From Kaistella montana (GTDB lineage Bacteria > Bacteroidota > Bacteroidia > Flavobacteriales > Weeksellaceae): a stretch of DNA of 64,000 nucleotides. The position numbers were made by a program, and so were the translations under genes. Location of the stretch: contig NZ_JANFQP010000003.1 in NCBI RefSeq assembly GCF_024436175.1, forward strand, positions 62,001 through 126,000, in the 5' to 3' direction. Positions within the stretch are counted from its first letter, which is position 1. Every line of letters begins with the position of its first letter. Below are positions 55,067 to 64,000 of the stretch, one piece after another. The notes beneath the pieces are model-generated. The model saw nothing but the letters and a program-made list of their open reading frames with translations, was not told where the DNA came from and did not search any database.

Positions 55067-56446
55067 TTACTGGTTTGTTGTTCTAGATAATTTCGACTGC
55101 ATCAAGCCATCATAATGGTGGTTCAGCAAATACGTGTTGATTTGTTGAACGGTATCTAGGATTACTCCTACCATAATTAATAGCGATGTACCCCCGAAAA
55201 AGAGGGCAAATCTATCTGTTTGAACAAACGCTCCGTGCACTATTGCCGGAAGGATTGCAAAGATAGCTAAAAACATTGAACCGGGCAAAGTAATTTTTGA
55301 TAAAATATCATCAATATAATCTGCAGTCTCTTTTCCGGGTCTTACTTTAGGAATTAATCCACCATTTCTCTTCAAATCATCAGCCATTTGATTCACTGGA
55401 ATAGTGATCGCTGTGTAGAAGAAAGAGAATATGATAATCAATAACGCAAACAATACATTATATTGCCAGCTGAAAACATTTTTAAATCCTGCAAGGAAAG
55501 TATTGGTCTCATCAACTTTCGTTAAAAGTCCAGGAACAAACATTAAAGCTTGGGCAAAAATGATCGGCATTACTCCCGAAGCATTTACTTTAAGTGGAAT
55601 CCACTGTCTTGCACCTTGCATTAAATTTCTGTTTGCACCACCTCTTGCCTGTGCTCTACTTACATACTGAATAGGAATTTTTCTTACCGCAACCGATAAT
55701 ACAATTGCTAAAAGAACTACAAGCATCCAGAATAAAACTTCAATTAAAATCATGATAGTACCTAAACCGCCTTTCCCAGTTTGTGTAGCAACTTCCTGGA
55801 TAAATGCTCCCGGAAGGTCTGCCAAAATACCAACCATAATTAAGATTGAAATACCGTTTCCGATACCCTTATCCGTAATTTTTTCTCCTAACCACATTGC
55901 AAATACCGATCCTGCTACTAAAATTACAATACTTGGCAACCAAAACATGATAGAATCAGGATGCACATAATAAGCAGATGCAAATTGCGCATGTGGCAAG
56001 AACATCTGGGTAATTGAAGTAAGGTAAGAAGGTGCTTGCACCAAACAAACTGCGATCGTTAACCATCTTGTAATCTGGTTCAAAGTATTTCTACCACTTT
56101 CACCATCTTTCTGTAACTTCTGAAGATAAGGAATAGCCATCCCCATAAGCTGAACGATGATCGATGCAGAAATATAAGGCATAATTCCGAGCGCCATAAT
56201 TGAAGCTCTACTGAATGCCCCCCCTGTAAACGAAGAAAGCAACCCAAGAAGACCTGCTCCTTGTTTGTTGCCACCTTGGTTCTGGTAATGTTCCAAAAGA
56301 TTCCCTACCTCTGCCATGTTGATAGCAGGTAGGGAAATATAAGATGCGAATCTATACACGAGGACTAAACCAAGGGTAAAAAGTATTTTATCCCTAAGTT
56401 CCTTAAGACTCCAAATGTTTTTTAGTGTTTGTATAAATTCTTTCAT
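55067..56446 (-). CDS. secY: Protein translocase subunit SecY
   Basis: Channel subunit of the SecYEG translocon, 459 residues with ten transmembrane helices. The plug region and helix 2 begin at RFASYISLPAIN; further marks are RWLTIAVCLVQ, GEKITDKGIGNGISILIM, the cytoplasmic loop RKIPIQYVSRAQARGGANRN, and the last LLNHHYDGLMQSK. Adjoins rplO by 8 bp and infA by 8 bp. The map gene, found here in some Bacteroidota, is not present. Confidence 0.97.
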   Translation of the reverse strand: MKEFIQTLKNIWSLKELRDKILFTLGLVLVYRFASYISLPAINMAEVGNLLEHYQNQGGNKQGAGLLGLLSSFTGGAFSRASIMALGIMPYISASIIVQLMGMAIPYLQKLQKDGESGRNTLNQITRWLTIAVCLVQAPSYLTSITQMFLPHAQFASAYYVHPDSIMFWLPSIVILVAGSVFAMWLGEKITDKGIGNGISILIMVGILADLPGAFIQEVATQTGKGGLGTIMILIEVLFWMLVVLLAIVLSVAVRKIPIQYVSRAQARGGANRNLMQGARQWIPLKVNASGVMPIIFAQALMFVPGLLTKVDETNTFLAGFKNVFSWQYNVLFALLIIIFSFFYTAITIPVNQMADDLKRNGGLIPKVRPGKETADYIDDILSKITLPGSMFLAIFAILPAIVHGAFVQTDRFALFFGGTSLLIMVGVILDTVQQINTYLLNHHYDGLMQSKLSRTTNQ

Positions 56447-56454
56447 TGTAATGA

Positions 56455-56901
56455 TTATAGAGTAATTGCTTTACCTCCTGCTTTTGCGATAGCTTCTTCA
56501 GCAGTTTTTGTGAATTTGTGTGCAGAGATTGAAACCGCTGATTTCAATTCTCCTCTACCCATGATTTTCACAATTTCGCTTTTCTTAGCCAAACCGTTTT
56601 CTACTAAAATGTCTTTAGTAATTTCGGTGATGTTTTTCGCATCAGCTAAAAGTTGAAGGGTATCAAGATTAATTGCTCTGTACTCTTTTCTGTTTACGTT
56701 GTTGAAACCGAATTTAGGAAGTCTTCTTTGCAAAGGCATCTGTCCACCTTCAAAACCGATTTTTTGGGAGTAACCCGCTCTCGCTTTTTGACCTTTGTGT
56801 CCTTTTGCAGAAGTACCACCTTTTCCACTTCCTTGCCCTCTACCAAGTCTTTTAGAATTGTGAGTTGCACCTGATGCCGGTCTTATATTATTTAAATTCA
56901 T
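56455..56901 (-). CDS. rplO: 50S ribosomal protein L15
   Basis: Large-subunit late-assembly protein, 148 residues. Marks: RPASGATHNSKRLGRGQGSGKGGTSAKGHKGQKARAGY-type basic N-terminal tail (key GRGQGSGKGGTSAKGHKGQ), GFEGGQMPLQRRLPKFGF, and the C-terminal ISAHKFTKTAEEAIAKAGG. Between rpmD and secY. Confidence 0.97.
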   Translation of the reverse strand: MNLNNIRPASGATHNSKRLGRGQGSGKGGTSAKGHKGQKARAGYSQKIGFEGGQMPLQRRLPKFGFNNVNRKEYRAINLDTLQLLADAKNITEITKDILVENGLAKKSEIVKIMGRGELKSAVSISAHKFTKTAEEAIAKAGGKAITL

Positions 56902-56910
56902 TTCTAATTT

Positions 56911-56976
56911 TGTTTAAGGTTTAAAGTTTAAAGTTTAAGGCTAAAAAATTTAACCTCAAACTTCAACTGTAACAAT
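56911..56976. repeat. 7-bp-period inverted array between rpmD and rplO
   Basis: Left arm: TGTTTAA at 56911, GGTTTAA at 56918, AGTTTAA at 56925 and 56932, GGCTAAA at 56939. Right arm, after a short centre: TTTAACC at 56949, TCAAACT at 56956, then drifting TCAACTG and TAACAAT. TTTAACC and TCAAACT are reverse complements of the left unit type (NGTTTAA) with single changes. Confidence 0.6.
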
Positions 56977-56978
56977 TT

Positions 56979-57155
56979 TTATTTTTGAACTTCAACTAAA
57001 TGACTCACAGCAGCCACCATTCCTAAGATAGAAGGAGTAGCTTCGTGTTCAACAACTTGGTGAAGTTTTTTCAATCCTAATGCTTCAAGCGTTCTTTTTT
57101 GGGTTTTAGTTCTACCAATAGCGCTTTTTACTTGTTTTACTGAAATTTTTGCCAT
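56979..57155 (-). CDS. rpmD: 50S ribosomal protein L30
   Basis: 58-residue large-subunit protein, found by translating the gap between rplO and rpsE: starts MAKISVKQVKSAIGRTKTQK, continues RTLEALGLKKLHQVVEHEAT and ends HLVEVQK. The pattern VKSAIGR...TLEALGLKK is the L30 signature. The stop (56979-56981) adjoins the heptamer array; the start is 10 bp behind rpsE. Confidence 0.95.
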   Translation of the reverse strand: MAKISVKQVKSAIGRTKTQKRTLEALGLKKLHQVVEHEATPSILGMVAAVSHLVEVQK

Positions 57156-57165
57156 TGCTTTTATA

Positions 57166-57687
57166 TTAACCGTTAAACACTTTATCTAATGAAACACCTC
57201 TTAATTTTGCAATATCTTCTGGTCTTCTGATGTCCAACAATGCTTTGAAAGTAGCTTTCACTACGTTGTGTGGGTTAGAAGATCCTTTAGATTTTGACAA
57301 GATGTCGTGTACACCTGCAGATTCCAATACTGCTCTTACCGCACCACCGGCAATAAGCCCGGTACCGTGAGAAGCTGGTCTTAAGAAGATATCGGCACCG
57401 CCGTATCTTGCAGAAGTTTGGTGAGGAATGGTATGGTTGATTACTGGAACTTTAACTAAGTTTTTCTTTGCATCTTCTACCGCTTTTGCGATTGCAGAAG
57501 CAACTTCCTTAGATTTTCCTAAACCGAAACCTACGGTTCCAGCTTCGTCTCCTACAACAACAATTGCAGAAAAACCGAATGCACGTCCCCCTTTGGTAAC
57601 TTTAGTTACTCTGTTTACAGCAACGAGACGATCTTTTAATTCTAATCCTCCCGGTTTTACTTTTTCTATATTATCTAGTCCTAACAT
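57166..57687 (-). CDS. rpsE: 30S ribosomal protein S5
   Basis: Small-subunit protein at the mRNA entry, 173 residues, involved in decoding fidelity. Marks: [54 protein letters not shown], and [19 protein letters not shown]. Normal length. 18 bp behind rplR. Confidence 0.97.
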   Translation of the reverse strand: MLGLDNIEKVKPGGLELKDRLVAVNRVTKVTKGGRAFGFSAIVVVGDEAGTVGFGLGKSKEVASAIAKAVEDAKKNLVKVPVINHTIPHQTSARYGGADIFLRPASHGTGLIAGGAVRAVLESAGVHDILSKSKGSSNPHNVVKATFKALLDIRRPEDIAKLRGVSLDKVFNG

Positions 57688-57705
57688 GTTTCCGAAATTT
57701 AATGA

Positions 57706-58053
57706 TTAGAATTTTAGTCCGCCTTCTCTAGCACCGTCAGCAAGAGCTTTTACTCTACCATGGTACACGAAACCGTTTCTGTCAAACACTATATTTTCAA
57801 TTCCTGCAGCTTTAGCTTTTTCAGCGATTGCTTTTCCTACTTCTGCAGAGATTTCAACTTTATTTCCTTTAGCGTTAAGGCTTCTAGAAGAAGCTGATGC
57901 TAAGGTTTTACCTTCTTTATCGTCGATTAGTTGCGCGTAAATTTCTTTATTGCTTTTGTAAACTGATAATCTTGGTAATTCTGAAGAGCCTGAGATTTTT
58001 CCTCTTACTCTTCTTTTAATTCTATTTCTTTTTTCTAATTTGCTTAGTGCCAT
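57706..58053 (-). CDS. rplR: 50S ribosomal protein L18
   Basis: Binds 5S rRNA and, with L5, links it to 23S rRNA. 115 residues. Marks: [45 protein letters not shown], and [24 protein letters not shown]. Between rplF and rpsE. Confidence 0.97.
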   Translation of the reverse strand: MALSKLEKRNRIKRRVRGKISGSSELPRLSVYKSNKEIYAQLIDDKEGKTLASASSRSLNAKGNKVEISAEVGKAIAEKAKAAGIENIVFDRNGFVYHGRVKALADGAREGGLKF

Positions 58054-58070
58054 TTTCTTAAGTTTTAAAA

Positions 58071-58616
58071 TTAAGCAGATTTACCAGCTTTACGTCTAAC
58101 AATTTCACCTACGAATCTTACCCCTTTTCCTTTGTAAGGTTCAGGTTTTCTGAAAGATCTGATTTTAGCAGCAACCATTCCAAGAAGTTGTTTGTCGTAT
58201 GAAGACAAAGTAATGATTGGGTTTTTACCTTTTTCAGATAATGTATCCAAAGTGATTTCTTTTGGAAGATCCATCACGATACCGTGAGAGAATCCTAAAG
58301 CCATATCCAATCTGTTACCTTGGTGTGATGCTCTGTATCCTACTCCTACTAGCTCCAATTGTTTAGTGAAGCCTTCAGATGTTCCTACAATCATATTGTT
58401 GATTAACGCTCTGTAAAGACCGTGTAATGCTTTATGTTGTTTTGATTCGGACGGTCTTTCTAAAGTAAGTATTCCGTCTTCTTGTTTTAGAGTGATTCCT
58501 TCACTGATTTGCTGTGTAAGTTCTCCTTTCGGTCCTTTCACAGTTACTAAACCGTCTTTTTCGGTTACGGTAACATTAGCAGGAATTTCTATAATTGATT
58601 TACCAATTCTTGACAT
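58071..58616 (-). CDS. rplF: 50S ribosomal protein L6
   Basis: Two-domain protein near the sarcin-ricin loop, 181 residues. Marks: [58 protein letters not shown] (key [15 protein letters not shown]), and the second-domain signature [22 protein letters not shown]. Between rpsH and rplR. Confidence 0.97.
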   Translation of the reverse strand: MSRIGKSIIEIPANVTVTEKDGLVTVKGPKGELTQQISEGITLKQEDGILTLERPSESKQHKALHGLYRALINNMIVGTSEGFTKQLELVGVGYRASHQGNRLDMALGFSHGIVMDLPKEITLDTLSEKGKNPIITLSSYDKQLLGMVAAKIRSFRKPEPYKGKGVRFVGEIVRRKAGKSA

Positions 58617-58633
58617 TTTCCTTTGATTAAAAA

Positions 58634-59032
58634 TTAATAAACATAGCAGATTACTTCTCCACCTACTTTTTCTTGTCTGGCTTTTTTATCTGTCATTACT
58701 CCTTTAGAAGTTGAGATAATAGCAATACCTAAACCGTTCAATACTCTTGGAAGTTCTTCTGAACCTTTGTATTGTCTTAAACCTGGTCTTGAAGCTCTTT
58801 GAATGCTTTTGATTGCAGGTTTGTTGGTTTGCTTGTCATACTTTAAAGCGATTTTGATATTTCCTTGAACAGCATTATCTTCGAACTTGTAGTTCAAAAT
58901 ATAACCTTGATCAAACAAAATTTTTGTAATCTCCTTTTTGATTTTCGATGCAGGAATATCCACCACTTTGTGGCCTGCGCTTTGTGCGTTCCTTACTCTG
59001 GTTAGGAAATCTGAAATTGGATCTGTTACCAT
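58634..59032 (-). CDS. rpsH: 30S ribosomal protein S8
   Basis: Primary 16S rRNA-binding protein, 132 residues; in E. coli S8 represses the spc operon by binding its mRNA. Marks: [49 protein letters not shown]. It is preceded by a 149-bp spacer with a heptamer array, far longer than the other gaps in this operon. Confidence 0.97.
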   Translation of the reverse strand: MVTDPISDFLTRVRNAQSAGHKVVDIPASKIKKEITKILFDQGYILNYKFEDNAVQGNIKIALKYDKQTNKPAIKSIQRASRPGLRQYKGSEELPRVLNGLGIAIISTSKGVMTDKKARQEKVGGEVICYVY

Positions 59033-59083
59033 TTTTCTATTTTAAATTATTGGTTTATGATAATTAGTTTTGAAAAAATAAGC

Positions 59084-59146
59084 AAGAGCAAAGAACAAAG
59101 AGCCAAGATCTGAATCTTTTCTCTTTATTCTTTTTTCTTTTATCTT
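59084..59146. repeat. 7-bp-period inverted array between rpsN and rpsH
   Basis: Nine consecutive heptamers. Left arm: AAGAGCA at 59084, AAGAACA at 59091, AAGAGCC at 59098, AAGATCT at 59105. Right arm: GAATCTT at 59112, TTCTCTT at 59119, TATTCTT at 59126, TTTTCTT at 59133, TTATCTT at 59140. Every left unit begins AAGA; every right unit ends TCTT. It is the cleanest array in the window, and shares its unit with the rpsI-rpsB array 40 kb away. Confidence 0.8.
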
Positions 59147-59181
59147 ATAATCAACTTGATTATCTCGATTGTTCTAAATTG

Positions 59182-59451
59182 TTACCAACTTGCTTTTTTC
59201 ACTCCCGGAATCAAACCTGCATTGGCCATTTCACGGAAAGTTACTCTAGAAATACCGAAGGTTCTCATGTAACCTCTTGGTCTTCCTGTTAATTTACATC
59301 TGTTGTGCAATCTTACTGGTGAAGCGTCTTTCGGTAATTTTTGTAATGCTTCGTAATCTCCGGCTTCTTTCAAAGCTTTTCTTTTCTCAGCATATTTTGC
59401 TACTGTAGCTTCTCTTTTGCGCTCACGCGCTTTCATTGATTCTTTAGCCAT
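59182..59451 (-). CDS. rpsN: 30S ribosomal protein S14
   Basis: Small-subunit head protein, 89 residues, the longer zinc-free type: the C-terminal block [46 protein letters not shown] region (key [14 protein letters not shown]) has one Cys, not the four of zinc-binding S14. N-terminal half basic and helical. 3 bp behind rplE. Confidence 0.97.
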   Translation of the reverse strand: MAKESMKARERKREATVAKYAEKRKALKEAGDYEALQKLPKDASPVRLHNRCKLTGRPRGYMRTFGISRVTFREMANAGLIPGVKKASW

Positions 59452-59454
59452 CTT

Positions 59455-60006
59455 TTAGTTCTTTTTGAAAGGTAAACCGAAGTGAGTTAATAATGCTTTT
59501 GCTTCTTTATCAGTTTTCGCAGAAGTAACGAAAGTAATGTCCATCCCTTGGATTTTTTTTACTTTGTCGATTACGATTTCTGGGAAAATGATTTGTTCAG
59601 TGATCCCCAAGTTGTAATTTCCTCTTCCGTCGAAACCGTCAGCTTTGATACCAGAGAAATCTCTGATTCGTGGTAAAGCTGAAGAAGTAAGACGATCTAA
59701 GAACTCATACATTTGGTTGGATCTTAAAGTTACTCTTGCTCCTACTGGCATACCTTTTCTTAGTTTAAAAGCTGCCTCATCTTTCTTAGAGAGAGTTCCT
59801 ACTGCTTTTTGGCCGGTGATTGCGGTAAGTTCTTCAACTGCATAGTCCACAATTTTTTTATCGGCTGTAGCAGCTCCTAAACCTTGCGAAATAACGATTT
59901 TTTCTAATTTAGGTACCTGCATTACAGATTTGTACCCAAATTCTTCCATCATCGCAGGAACAATTTTCTCTTTATAATTTTGTTTTGGTCTTGCTATATA
60001 TTGCAT
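59455..60006 (-). CDS. rplE: 50S ribosomal protein L5
   Basis: Binds 5S rRNA and contacts P-site tRNA, 183 residues. Marks: [34 protein letters not shown] N-terminus (key [14 protein letters not shown]), [31 protein letters not shown] loop (key [11 protein letters not shown]), [21 protein letters not shown], and [19 protein letters not shown]. Between rplX and rpsN. Confidence 0.97.
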   Translation of the reverse strand: MQYIARPKQNYKEKIVPAMMEEFGYKSVMQVPKLEKIVISQGLGAATADKKIVDYAVEELTAITGQKAVGTLSKKDEAAFKLRKGMPVGARVTLRSNQMYEFLDRLTSSALPRIRDFSGIKADGFDGRGNYNLGITEQIIFPEIVIDKVKKIQGMDITFVTSAKTDKEAKALLTHFGLPFKKN

Positions 60007-60017
60007 CGTCTTTATAA

Positions 60018-60344
60018 TTATAAGGTTTCACCGGTTGTTTTGGCAACTCTTACTTTTTTATCACCTTCCACTTTGTATCCTGTTTTAGTTGCTTTACCGT
60101 TCTTGTCGATAAGTGCTACGTTAGAAATGTGGATAGATGCTTCTTTTTCTACAATTCCGCCTTGTGGGTTTGCTGCTGAAGGTTTGGTATGTTTTTTAAC
60201 GATATTTAAACCTGCAACAATTACTCTAGCGTCTTTGCCTTCTTTTCTGATCACTTCAATAACTTCACCTTTTTTACCTTTAATTTCTTTCTTTCCGGTA
60301 GTGATGATTACGTTATCTCCTCTTTTGATTTTTAACTTTGTCAT
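60018..60344 (-). CDS. rplX: 50S ribosomal protein L24
   Basis: Assembly-initiator protein of the large subunit, 108 residues with the KOW motif ([25 protein letters not shown]) near the N-terminus, then [25 protein letters not shown] and a C-terminal [12 protein letters not shown]. Between rplN and rplE. Confidence 0.96.
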   Translation of the reverse strand: MTKLKIKRGDNVIITTGKKEIKGKKGEVIEVIRKEGKDARVIVAGLNIVKKHTKPSAANPQGGIVEKEASIHISNVALIDKNGKATKTGYKVEGDKKVRVAKTTGETL

Positions 60345-60362
60345 TTTTTGTAAATTTTAAAA

Positions 60363-60731
60363 TTAAAGTACTTCAGGAGCTAATGAAATGACTTTCATAT
60401 ATTCTTTATCTCTTAGTTCACGGGCAACGGGTCCGAATACACGGGTACCTCTCATTTCTCCGGCTGCGTTAAGAAGAACACAAGCATTGTCGTCGAATTT
60501 GATGTAAGATCCATCTTTTCTTCTTACTGCTTTTTTAGTTCTTACTACTACTGCTTTAGAAACGGTTCCTTTTTTGGCGTTTCCTTGTGGTGTAGAATCT
60601 TTGATAGTAACTACGATTTTATCACCAACTGAAGCGTATCTTCTTCTGGTTCCTCCCAGAACTCTGATAACAAGTACTTCTTTTGCACCTGTGTTATCAG
60701 CAACTTTTAATCTTGATTCGGTTTGTAACAT
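60363..60731 (-). CDS. rplN: 50S ribosomal protein L14
   Basis: Subunit-interface protein, 122 residues. Marks: [20 protein letters not shown] at the start, [36 protein letters not shown] and [15 protein letters not shown]. Its ATG shares a base with the rpsQ stop codon. Confidence 0.97.
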   Translation of the reverse strand: MLQTESRLKVADNTGAKEVLVIRVLGGTRRRYASVGDKIVVTIKDSTPQGNAKKGTVSKAVVVRTKKAVRRKDGSYIKFDDNACVLLNAAGEMRGTRVFGPVARELRDKEYMKVISLAPEVL

Positions 60732-60985
60732 TACTTAGCTTTTTCAATGATTCGTACTAATCTCCATCTTTTACTTTTACTTAAAGGTCTTGTTTCAGTA
60801 ATTAATACTGTATCCCCTTCAGTACACTCGTTGTTTTCGTCGTGAGCGGTATATTTTTTCGTTTTTAGAACGAATTTACCGTACATCGGGTGCTTTACTC
60901 TGGTAGTTTCACTTACAACAATGGTTTTTTCCATTTTATTGCTGGAAACAATTCCGATTCTTTCTTTTCTTAAATTTCTATCCAT
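60731..60985 (-). CDS. rpsQ: 30S ribosomal protein S17
   Basis: OB-fold primary-binding protein of the small subunit, 84 residues. Marks: [41 protein letters not shown] and [20 protein letters not shown]. It overlaps rplN by 1 bp. Confidence 0.97.
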   Translation of the reverse strand: MDRNLRKERIGIVSSNKMEKTIVVSETTRVKHPMYGKFVLKTKKYTAHDENNECTEGDTVLITETRPLSKSKRWRLVRIIEKAK

Positions 60986-61000
60986 GATAAAATGAAATTC

Positions 61001-61189
61001 TTATTGTTGTTTTAGTGTTAATTCAGTTTCAAGACGAGCGATTGTTTTTCTCAAGTCTCTGATTTGAATAGGATTTTCAATCGGGCTGATTGCGTGTGCA
61101 AGTTTCAATTTGTTGAAATCTGCTTTTACTTCAGCTAATTTGTTTTGGATGTCTCCTGCGCTTAGATTTTTGATGTCAGCTTTTTTCAT
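61001..61189 (-). CDS. rpmC: 50S ribosomal protein L29
   Basis: Helical hairpin protein of 62 residues near the tunnel exit, a docking site for trigger factor and SRP with L23. Marks: DIKNLSAGDIQNKLAEVKADFNKLKLAHA and RDLRKTIARLETELTLK. Between rplP and rpsQ. Confidence 0.96.
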   Translation of the reverse strand: MKKADIKNLSAGDIQNKLAEVKADFNKLKLAHAISPIENPIQIRDLRKTIARLETELTLKQQ

Positions 61190-61201
61190 AATAATTTCAG
61201 A

Positions 61202-61627
61202 TTATTGAGGTTGAACAAAATCGTTAGCGACTACAAATTTGGTAACTACCGGTAATTTTTGTGCGGCAAGTCTTAGTGCTTCTTTCGCTACATCGTAAGG
61301 AACACCGCCTACTTCGAACATAATTTTCCCTGGTTTTACTACAGATACCCAATATTCCACGGCACCTTTACCTTTACCCATACGTACTTCGGCTGGTTTC
61401 TTGGTGATAGGCTTATCCGGGAAGATTTTGATCCATAGTTGACCTTCTCTTTTCATATATCTTGTAGCAGCGATACGAGCTGCTTCAATTTGTCTTGCAG
61501 TGATCCAAGCTCCTTCTGTTGCTTTGATACCGAAAGTTCCGTAAGCAAGTTGATTCCCTCTTTGGGCAATCCCCTTCATTTTCATCTTGTGAACTTTACG
61601 GAATTTGGTTCTTTTTGGTTGTAACAT
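61202..61627 (-). CDS. rplP: 50S ribosomal protein L16
   Basis: Large-subunit protein at the A-site tRNA elbow, 141 residues. Marks: [47 protein letters not shown] (key [11 protein letters not shown]), [25 protein letters not shown]. Preceded by an 81-bp spacer with heptamers. Confidence 0.97.
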   Translation of the reverse strand: MLQPKRTKFRKVHKMKMKGIAQRGNQLAYGTFGIKATEGAWITARQIEAARIAATRYMKREGQLWIKIFPDKPITKKPAEVRMGKGKGAVEYWVSVVKPGKIMFEVGGVPYDVAKEALRLAAQKLPVVTKFVVANDFVQPQ

Positions 61628-61637
61628 AATTTCTTAA

Positions 61638-61700
61638 ATTTTAGATTTTAGATTTTAGCTTTTAAAAAAGTAACGGTCATTTAAAACTGTCCTCTAAAAT
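61638..61700. repeat. 7-bp-period array between rpsC and rplP
   Basis: ATTTTAG occurs three times in a row at 61638, 61645 and 61652, followed by CTTTTAA at 61659. The opposite arm is partly worn: TTTAAAA at 61680 and CTAAAAT (reverse complement of ATTTTAG) at 61694. The 7-bp period is certain; the inverted half is weaker than at the other sites. Confidence 0.6.
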
Positions 61701-61708
61701 TTTATTAA

Positions 61709-62443
61709 TTATTTTCTTTCTCTTGGTCTTCTGTCTCCTCTATCGCCTCTTTCATTTCTCTCTCCTCTTCCTCCTGCGGCTTTCTTCTGCTGTCCTACTA
61801 GTGGAGAAAGGTCTCTTTTACCGTAAACTTCTCCTTTCATGATCCAAACTTTCACGCCTAATTTCCCATACTGAGTAAGTGCTTCACCGATATGATAATC
61901 GATATCTGCTCTAAAAGTTGACAATGGGATTCTTCCTTCTTTGAAAGATTCGCTTCTTGCCATTTCAGCTCCGTTTAATCTACCTGAGATTTGTACCTTG
62001 ATTCCTTCAGCTCCCATTCTCATGGTGCTTTGAATTGCCATTTTCACAGCTCTTCTGTAAGAAATTCTATTTTCGATTTGTTTTGCGATGCTGTCAGCAA
62101 CTAATACTGCGTCTAGTTCAGGTCTTTTGATTTCGAAGATGTTGATTTGGATATCCTTATCGGTAATCTTTTTCAATTCTTCTTTTAATTTATCAACTTC
62201 CTGTCCTCCTTTTCCGATGATTAATCCCGGTCTAGCAGTAGTGATGGTTACTGTTACTAATTTTAGGGTTCTTTCAATATAGATTTTTGAAATACCACCT
62301 TTAGATAATCTAGCTTCAAGGTATCTTCTGATTTTGTAATCTTCAGCGATTCTGTCGCCGTAGTTTTTACCACCAAACCAGTTAGAATCCCATCCTCTGA
62401 TGATACCTAATCTGTTACCAATTGGATTTGTCTTCTGTCCCAT
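61709..62443 (-). CDS. rpsC: 30S ribosomal protein S3
   Basis: Small-subunit protein at the mRNA entry with helicase role, 244 residues. Marks: [25 protein letters not shown] start, KH domain with [18 protein letters not shown] (GxxG loop), [22 protein letters not shown] and [16 protein letters not shown]. From about residue 225 the tail is Gly/Arg/Asp-rich and repetitive ([18 protein letters not shown]), probably disordered. Confidence 0.97.
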   Translation of the reverse strand: MGQKTNPIGNRLGIIRGWDSNWFGGKNYGDRIAEDYKIRRYLEARLSKGGISKIYIERTLKLVTVTITTARPGLIIGKGGQEVDKLKEELKKITDKDIQINIFEIKRPELDAVLVADSIAKQIENRISYRRAVKMAIQSTMRMGAEGIKVQISGRLNGAEMARSESFKEGRIPLSTFRADIDYHIGEALTQYGKLGVKVWIMKGEVYGKRDLSPLVGQQKKAAGGRGERNERGDRGDRRPRERK

Positions 62444-62450
62444 ACCTTGA

Positions 62451-62852
62451 TTATTTATTGTCTTTAGTACCTAAAATTAGTGTAATGTGGTTCGATCTTT
62501 TTCTGATTCTGTGTCCTCTACCTTGTGGTGCAGGTCTTAGTCTCTTCAATTGTCTAGCACTATCAACCATAATTTCTTTTACGATTAAGTTTGCTTCTTC
62601 GATATCAGCTCCTTCGTTTTTAGCTTGCCAGTTTGCCATTGCAGAAAGAAGAACTTTCTCCAATTTGTTTGAAGCCTCTTTTTTAGAAAACTTAAGGATA
62701 GCTAAAGCTTTATCTACTTCTACTCCTCTGATGATATCAGCAACTAATCTCATCTTTCTTGGAGAAGATGGGCAATCATTATGTAACGCTTTTGCTACAT
62801 CTTGGTTTGCTATTTTACGTGCTAATGCACTTTCTCTTTTTCTTGATCCCAT
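62451..62852 (-). CDS. rplV: 50S ribosomal protein L22
   Basis: Exit-tunnel protein, 133 residues, whose beta-hairpin narrows the tunnel. Marks: [41 protein letters not shown] and [25 protein letters not shown]-terminal extension of about 20 residues relative to the E. coli form. 7 bp ahead of rpsC. Confidence 0.97.
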   Translation of the reverse strand: MGSRKRESALARKIANQDVAKALHNDCPSSPRKMRLVADIIRGVEVDKALAILKFSKKEASNKLEKVLLSAMANWQAKNEGADIEEANLIVKEIMVDSARQLKRLRPAPQGRGHRIRKRSNHITLILGTKDNK

Positions 62853-62854
62853 GA

Positions 62855-63133
62855 TTATCTACCTCCTTTATTTTTGTTACCACCGTGACCTCTGAAAGAT
62901 CTTGTCGGAGAAAATTCGCCTAACTTGTGACCTACCATGTTTTCGGTTACGTATACTGGGATAAAAGATTTCCCGTTGTGTACTGCGATGGTTTGTCCTA
63001 CGAAGTCCGGAGAGATCATTGATGCTCTGGACCAAGTTTTAATAACTGTCTTCTTACCAGACTCTATATTTGCCTGAACCTTCTTATCTAAAGTGTGATG
63101 AATGAAAGGTCCTTTCTTAAGTGATCTTGCCAT
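62855..63133 (-). CDS. rpsS: 30S ribosomal protein S19
   Basis: Small-subunit head protein, 92 residues, that binds 16S rRNA with S13. Marks: [42 protein letters not shown] (key [13 protein letters not shown]), and [17 protein letters not shown]. 2 bp ahead of rplV and 2 bp behind rplB. Confidence 0.97.
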   Translation of the reverse strand: MARSLKKGPFIHHTLDKKVQANIESGKKTVIKTWSRASMISPDFVGQTIAVHNGKSFIPVYVTENMVGHKLGEFSPTRSFRGHGGNKNKGGR

Positions 63134-63135
63134 AA

Positions 63136-63957
63136 TTATTTTCTTTTAGATACGATAAATCGGTTAGACGCTTTGTTTTTCTTTCTAGTTTTGTAACCTT
63201 TAGCCGGCATACCATTTCTAGATCTTGGGTGACCTCCTGAAGAACGTCCTTCACCACCTCCCATTGGGTGATCAACTGGGTTCATTACAACTGGTCTTGT
63301 TCTAGGTCTTCTTCCTAACCATCTGCTTCTACCTGCTTTACCAGATACGGTAAGTTGGTGATCAGAGTTAGAAACAGATCCAATCATAGCCATACACTCA
63401 GTAAGAACCATTCTTGATTCTCCTGAAGGTAATTTTACGATTGCGTATTTACCATCTCTTGAAGTTAACTGTGCTGAAGATCCTGCACTTCTTGCCATTA
63501 CCGCACCTTGACCAGGTCTAAGTTCGATACAAGATACTACAGTTCCTAATGGAATGTTCTTCAACTTCATTGCATTACCTACGTTAGGTTCTGCAGCTTC
63601 CGAAGCGATTACTTTCTGATCTACTTTGATCCCATTTGGAGCGATGATATATCTCTTCTCTCCATCTGTGTACTCTACTAGAGCGATGAAAGCTGTTCTG
63701 TTCGGATCGTACTCTACAGTTTTTACCGTTCCTTCAACATCAAACTTGTTTCTTTTGAAGTCGATAATTCTGTACTTTTGTTTGTGTCCACCTCCGGTGT
63801 AACGCATGGTCATTTTACCAGTATTGTTACGACCACCTGACTTTTTAATACCAACGGTTAGAGACTTCTCTGGTTTGTTGGTAGTAATTTCCTCAAAGTT
63901 GTTCACAACTCTGAATCTCTGTCCCGGGGTGATAGGTTTTAATTTTCTAACAGACAT
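63136..63957 (-). CDS. rplB: 50S ribosomal protein L2
   Basis: Protein of the peptidyl-transferase region, 273 residues. Marks: [38 protein letters not shown], the [16 protein letters not shown] segment, and the C-terminal [33 protein letters not shown] signature (key [13 protein letters not shown] with the His near the reaction centre). It is the first gene of the run in the window; rplW and the rest of the S10 operon should lie just beyond 64,000. Confidence 0.98.
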   Translation of the reverse strand: MSVRKLKPITPGQRFRVVNNFEEITTNKPEKSLTVGIKKSGGRNNTGKMTMRYTGGGHKQKYRIIDFKRNKFDVEGTVKTVEYDPNRTAFIALVEYTDGEKRYIIAPNGIKVDQKVIASEAAEPNVGNAMKLKNIPLGTVVSCIELRPGQGAVMARSAGSSAQLTSRDGKYAIVKLPSGESRMVLTECMAMIGSVSNSDHQLTVSGKAGRSRWLGRRPRTRPVVMNPVDHPMGGGEGRSSGGHPRSRNGMPAKGYKTRKKNKASNRFIVSKRK

Positions 63958-63981
63958 TACTATTGATTATTTAATTCGTTG

Positions 63982-63989
63982 CAAAAATA
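63982..63989 (-). promoter_or_regulatory. Possible internal -7 box upstream of rplB
   Basis: Reverse strand reads TATTTTTG, 24 bp before the rplB ATG, in the rplW-rplB gap or the end of rplW. If real, the last part of the S10 operon can be transcribed on its own. The window ends too soon to judge. Confidence 0.3.
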
Positions 63990-64000
63990 TCAATTACTTC

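Overview
The window is AT-rich DNA from a member of the Bacteroidota, most likely the family Weeksellaceae (Chryseobacterium/Kaistella group). I infer this from the protein families (T9SS-sorted metalloprotease, GH92, DUF4252/GIN-domain proteins, DUF6452-DUF6048 beside rlmD, THX), the lack of Shine-Dalgarno sites, and the recurring -7 box TAnnTTTG upstream of genes. The density is that of an ordinary chromosome. I see no insertion sequence, prophage, integrase, CRISPR array, rRNA or tRNA.

Layout. 1-2.5 kb: the 3' end of a phenylacetate-degradation operon (paaG, paaH, paaI). 2.7-5.7 kb: a four-gene operon of an ECF sigma factor, a membrane protein that may be its anti-sigma factor, and two exported DUF4252 proteins. 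5.8-17.7 kb: guaB, DUF4407 protein, ruvC, M16 peptidase, a penicillin-binding-protein-like serine hydrolase, the fused mutase IcmF, and small lipoproteins. 18.2-20.1 kb: rplM-rpsI-rpsB. 20.1-20.5 kb: a non-coding stretch with 22-bp tandem repeats. 20.5-30 kb: trmB, exported proteins, a secreted reprolysin-like protease, rlmD-DUF6452-DUF6048, and a thioredoxin-fold lipoprotein. 30.1-33.7 kb: sdhCAB. 33.8-42.7 kb: comEC, lpxB, DUF2480, DUF937, THX, aspS, GH92. 42.7-48 kb: an apparent operon paaZ-GH5-crotonase-SDR. 48-51.5 kb: gltA, eno, a lipoprotein. 51.5-64 kb: the 3' two thirds of the S10-spc-alpha ribosomal super-operon (rplB to rplQ, reverse strand), including rpmD and rpmJ.

How it fits together. 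The genes describe an aerobic heterotroph: phenylacetate catabolism (paaG/H/I at one end, paaZ at the other) feeds acetyl-CoA and succinyl-CoA into the TCA cycle (gltA, sdhCAB); IcmF handles branched acyl-CoA; GH92, GH5 and secreted peptidases act on outside polymers.

The most unusual signal is not a gene. Eight spacers between co-directional genes hold short arrays with a strict 7-bp or 8-bp period, whose second half is more or less clearly the reverse complement of the first, so that the transcript could fold back on itself. They lie in paaG-paaH, paaH-paaI, rpsI-rpsB, sdhC-sdhA, rpsK-rpsD, rpmD-rplO, rpsN-rpsH and rpsC-rplP. The unit sequence differs between sites but its length does not, and none lies between convergent or divergent genes in this window. 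I do not know a named family that fits.
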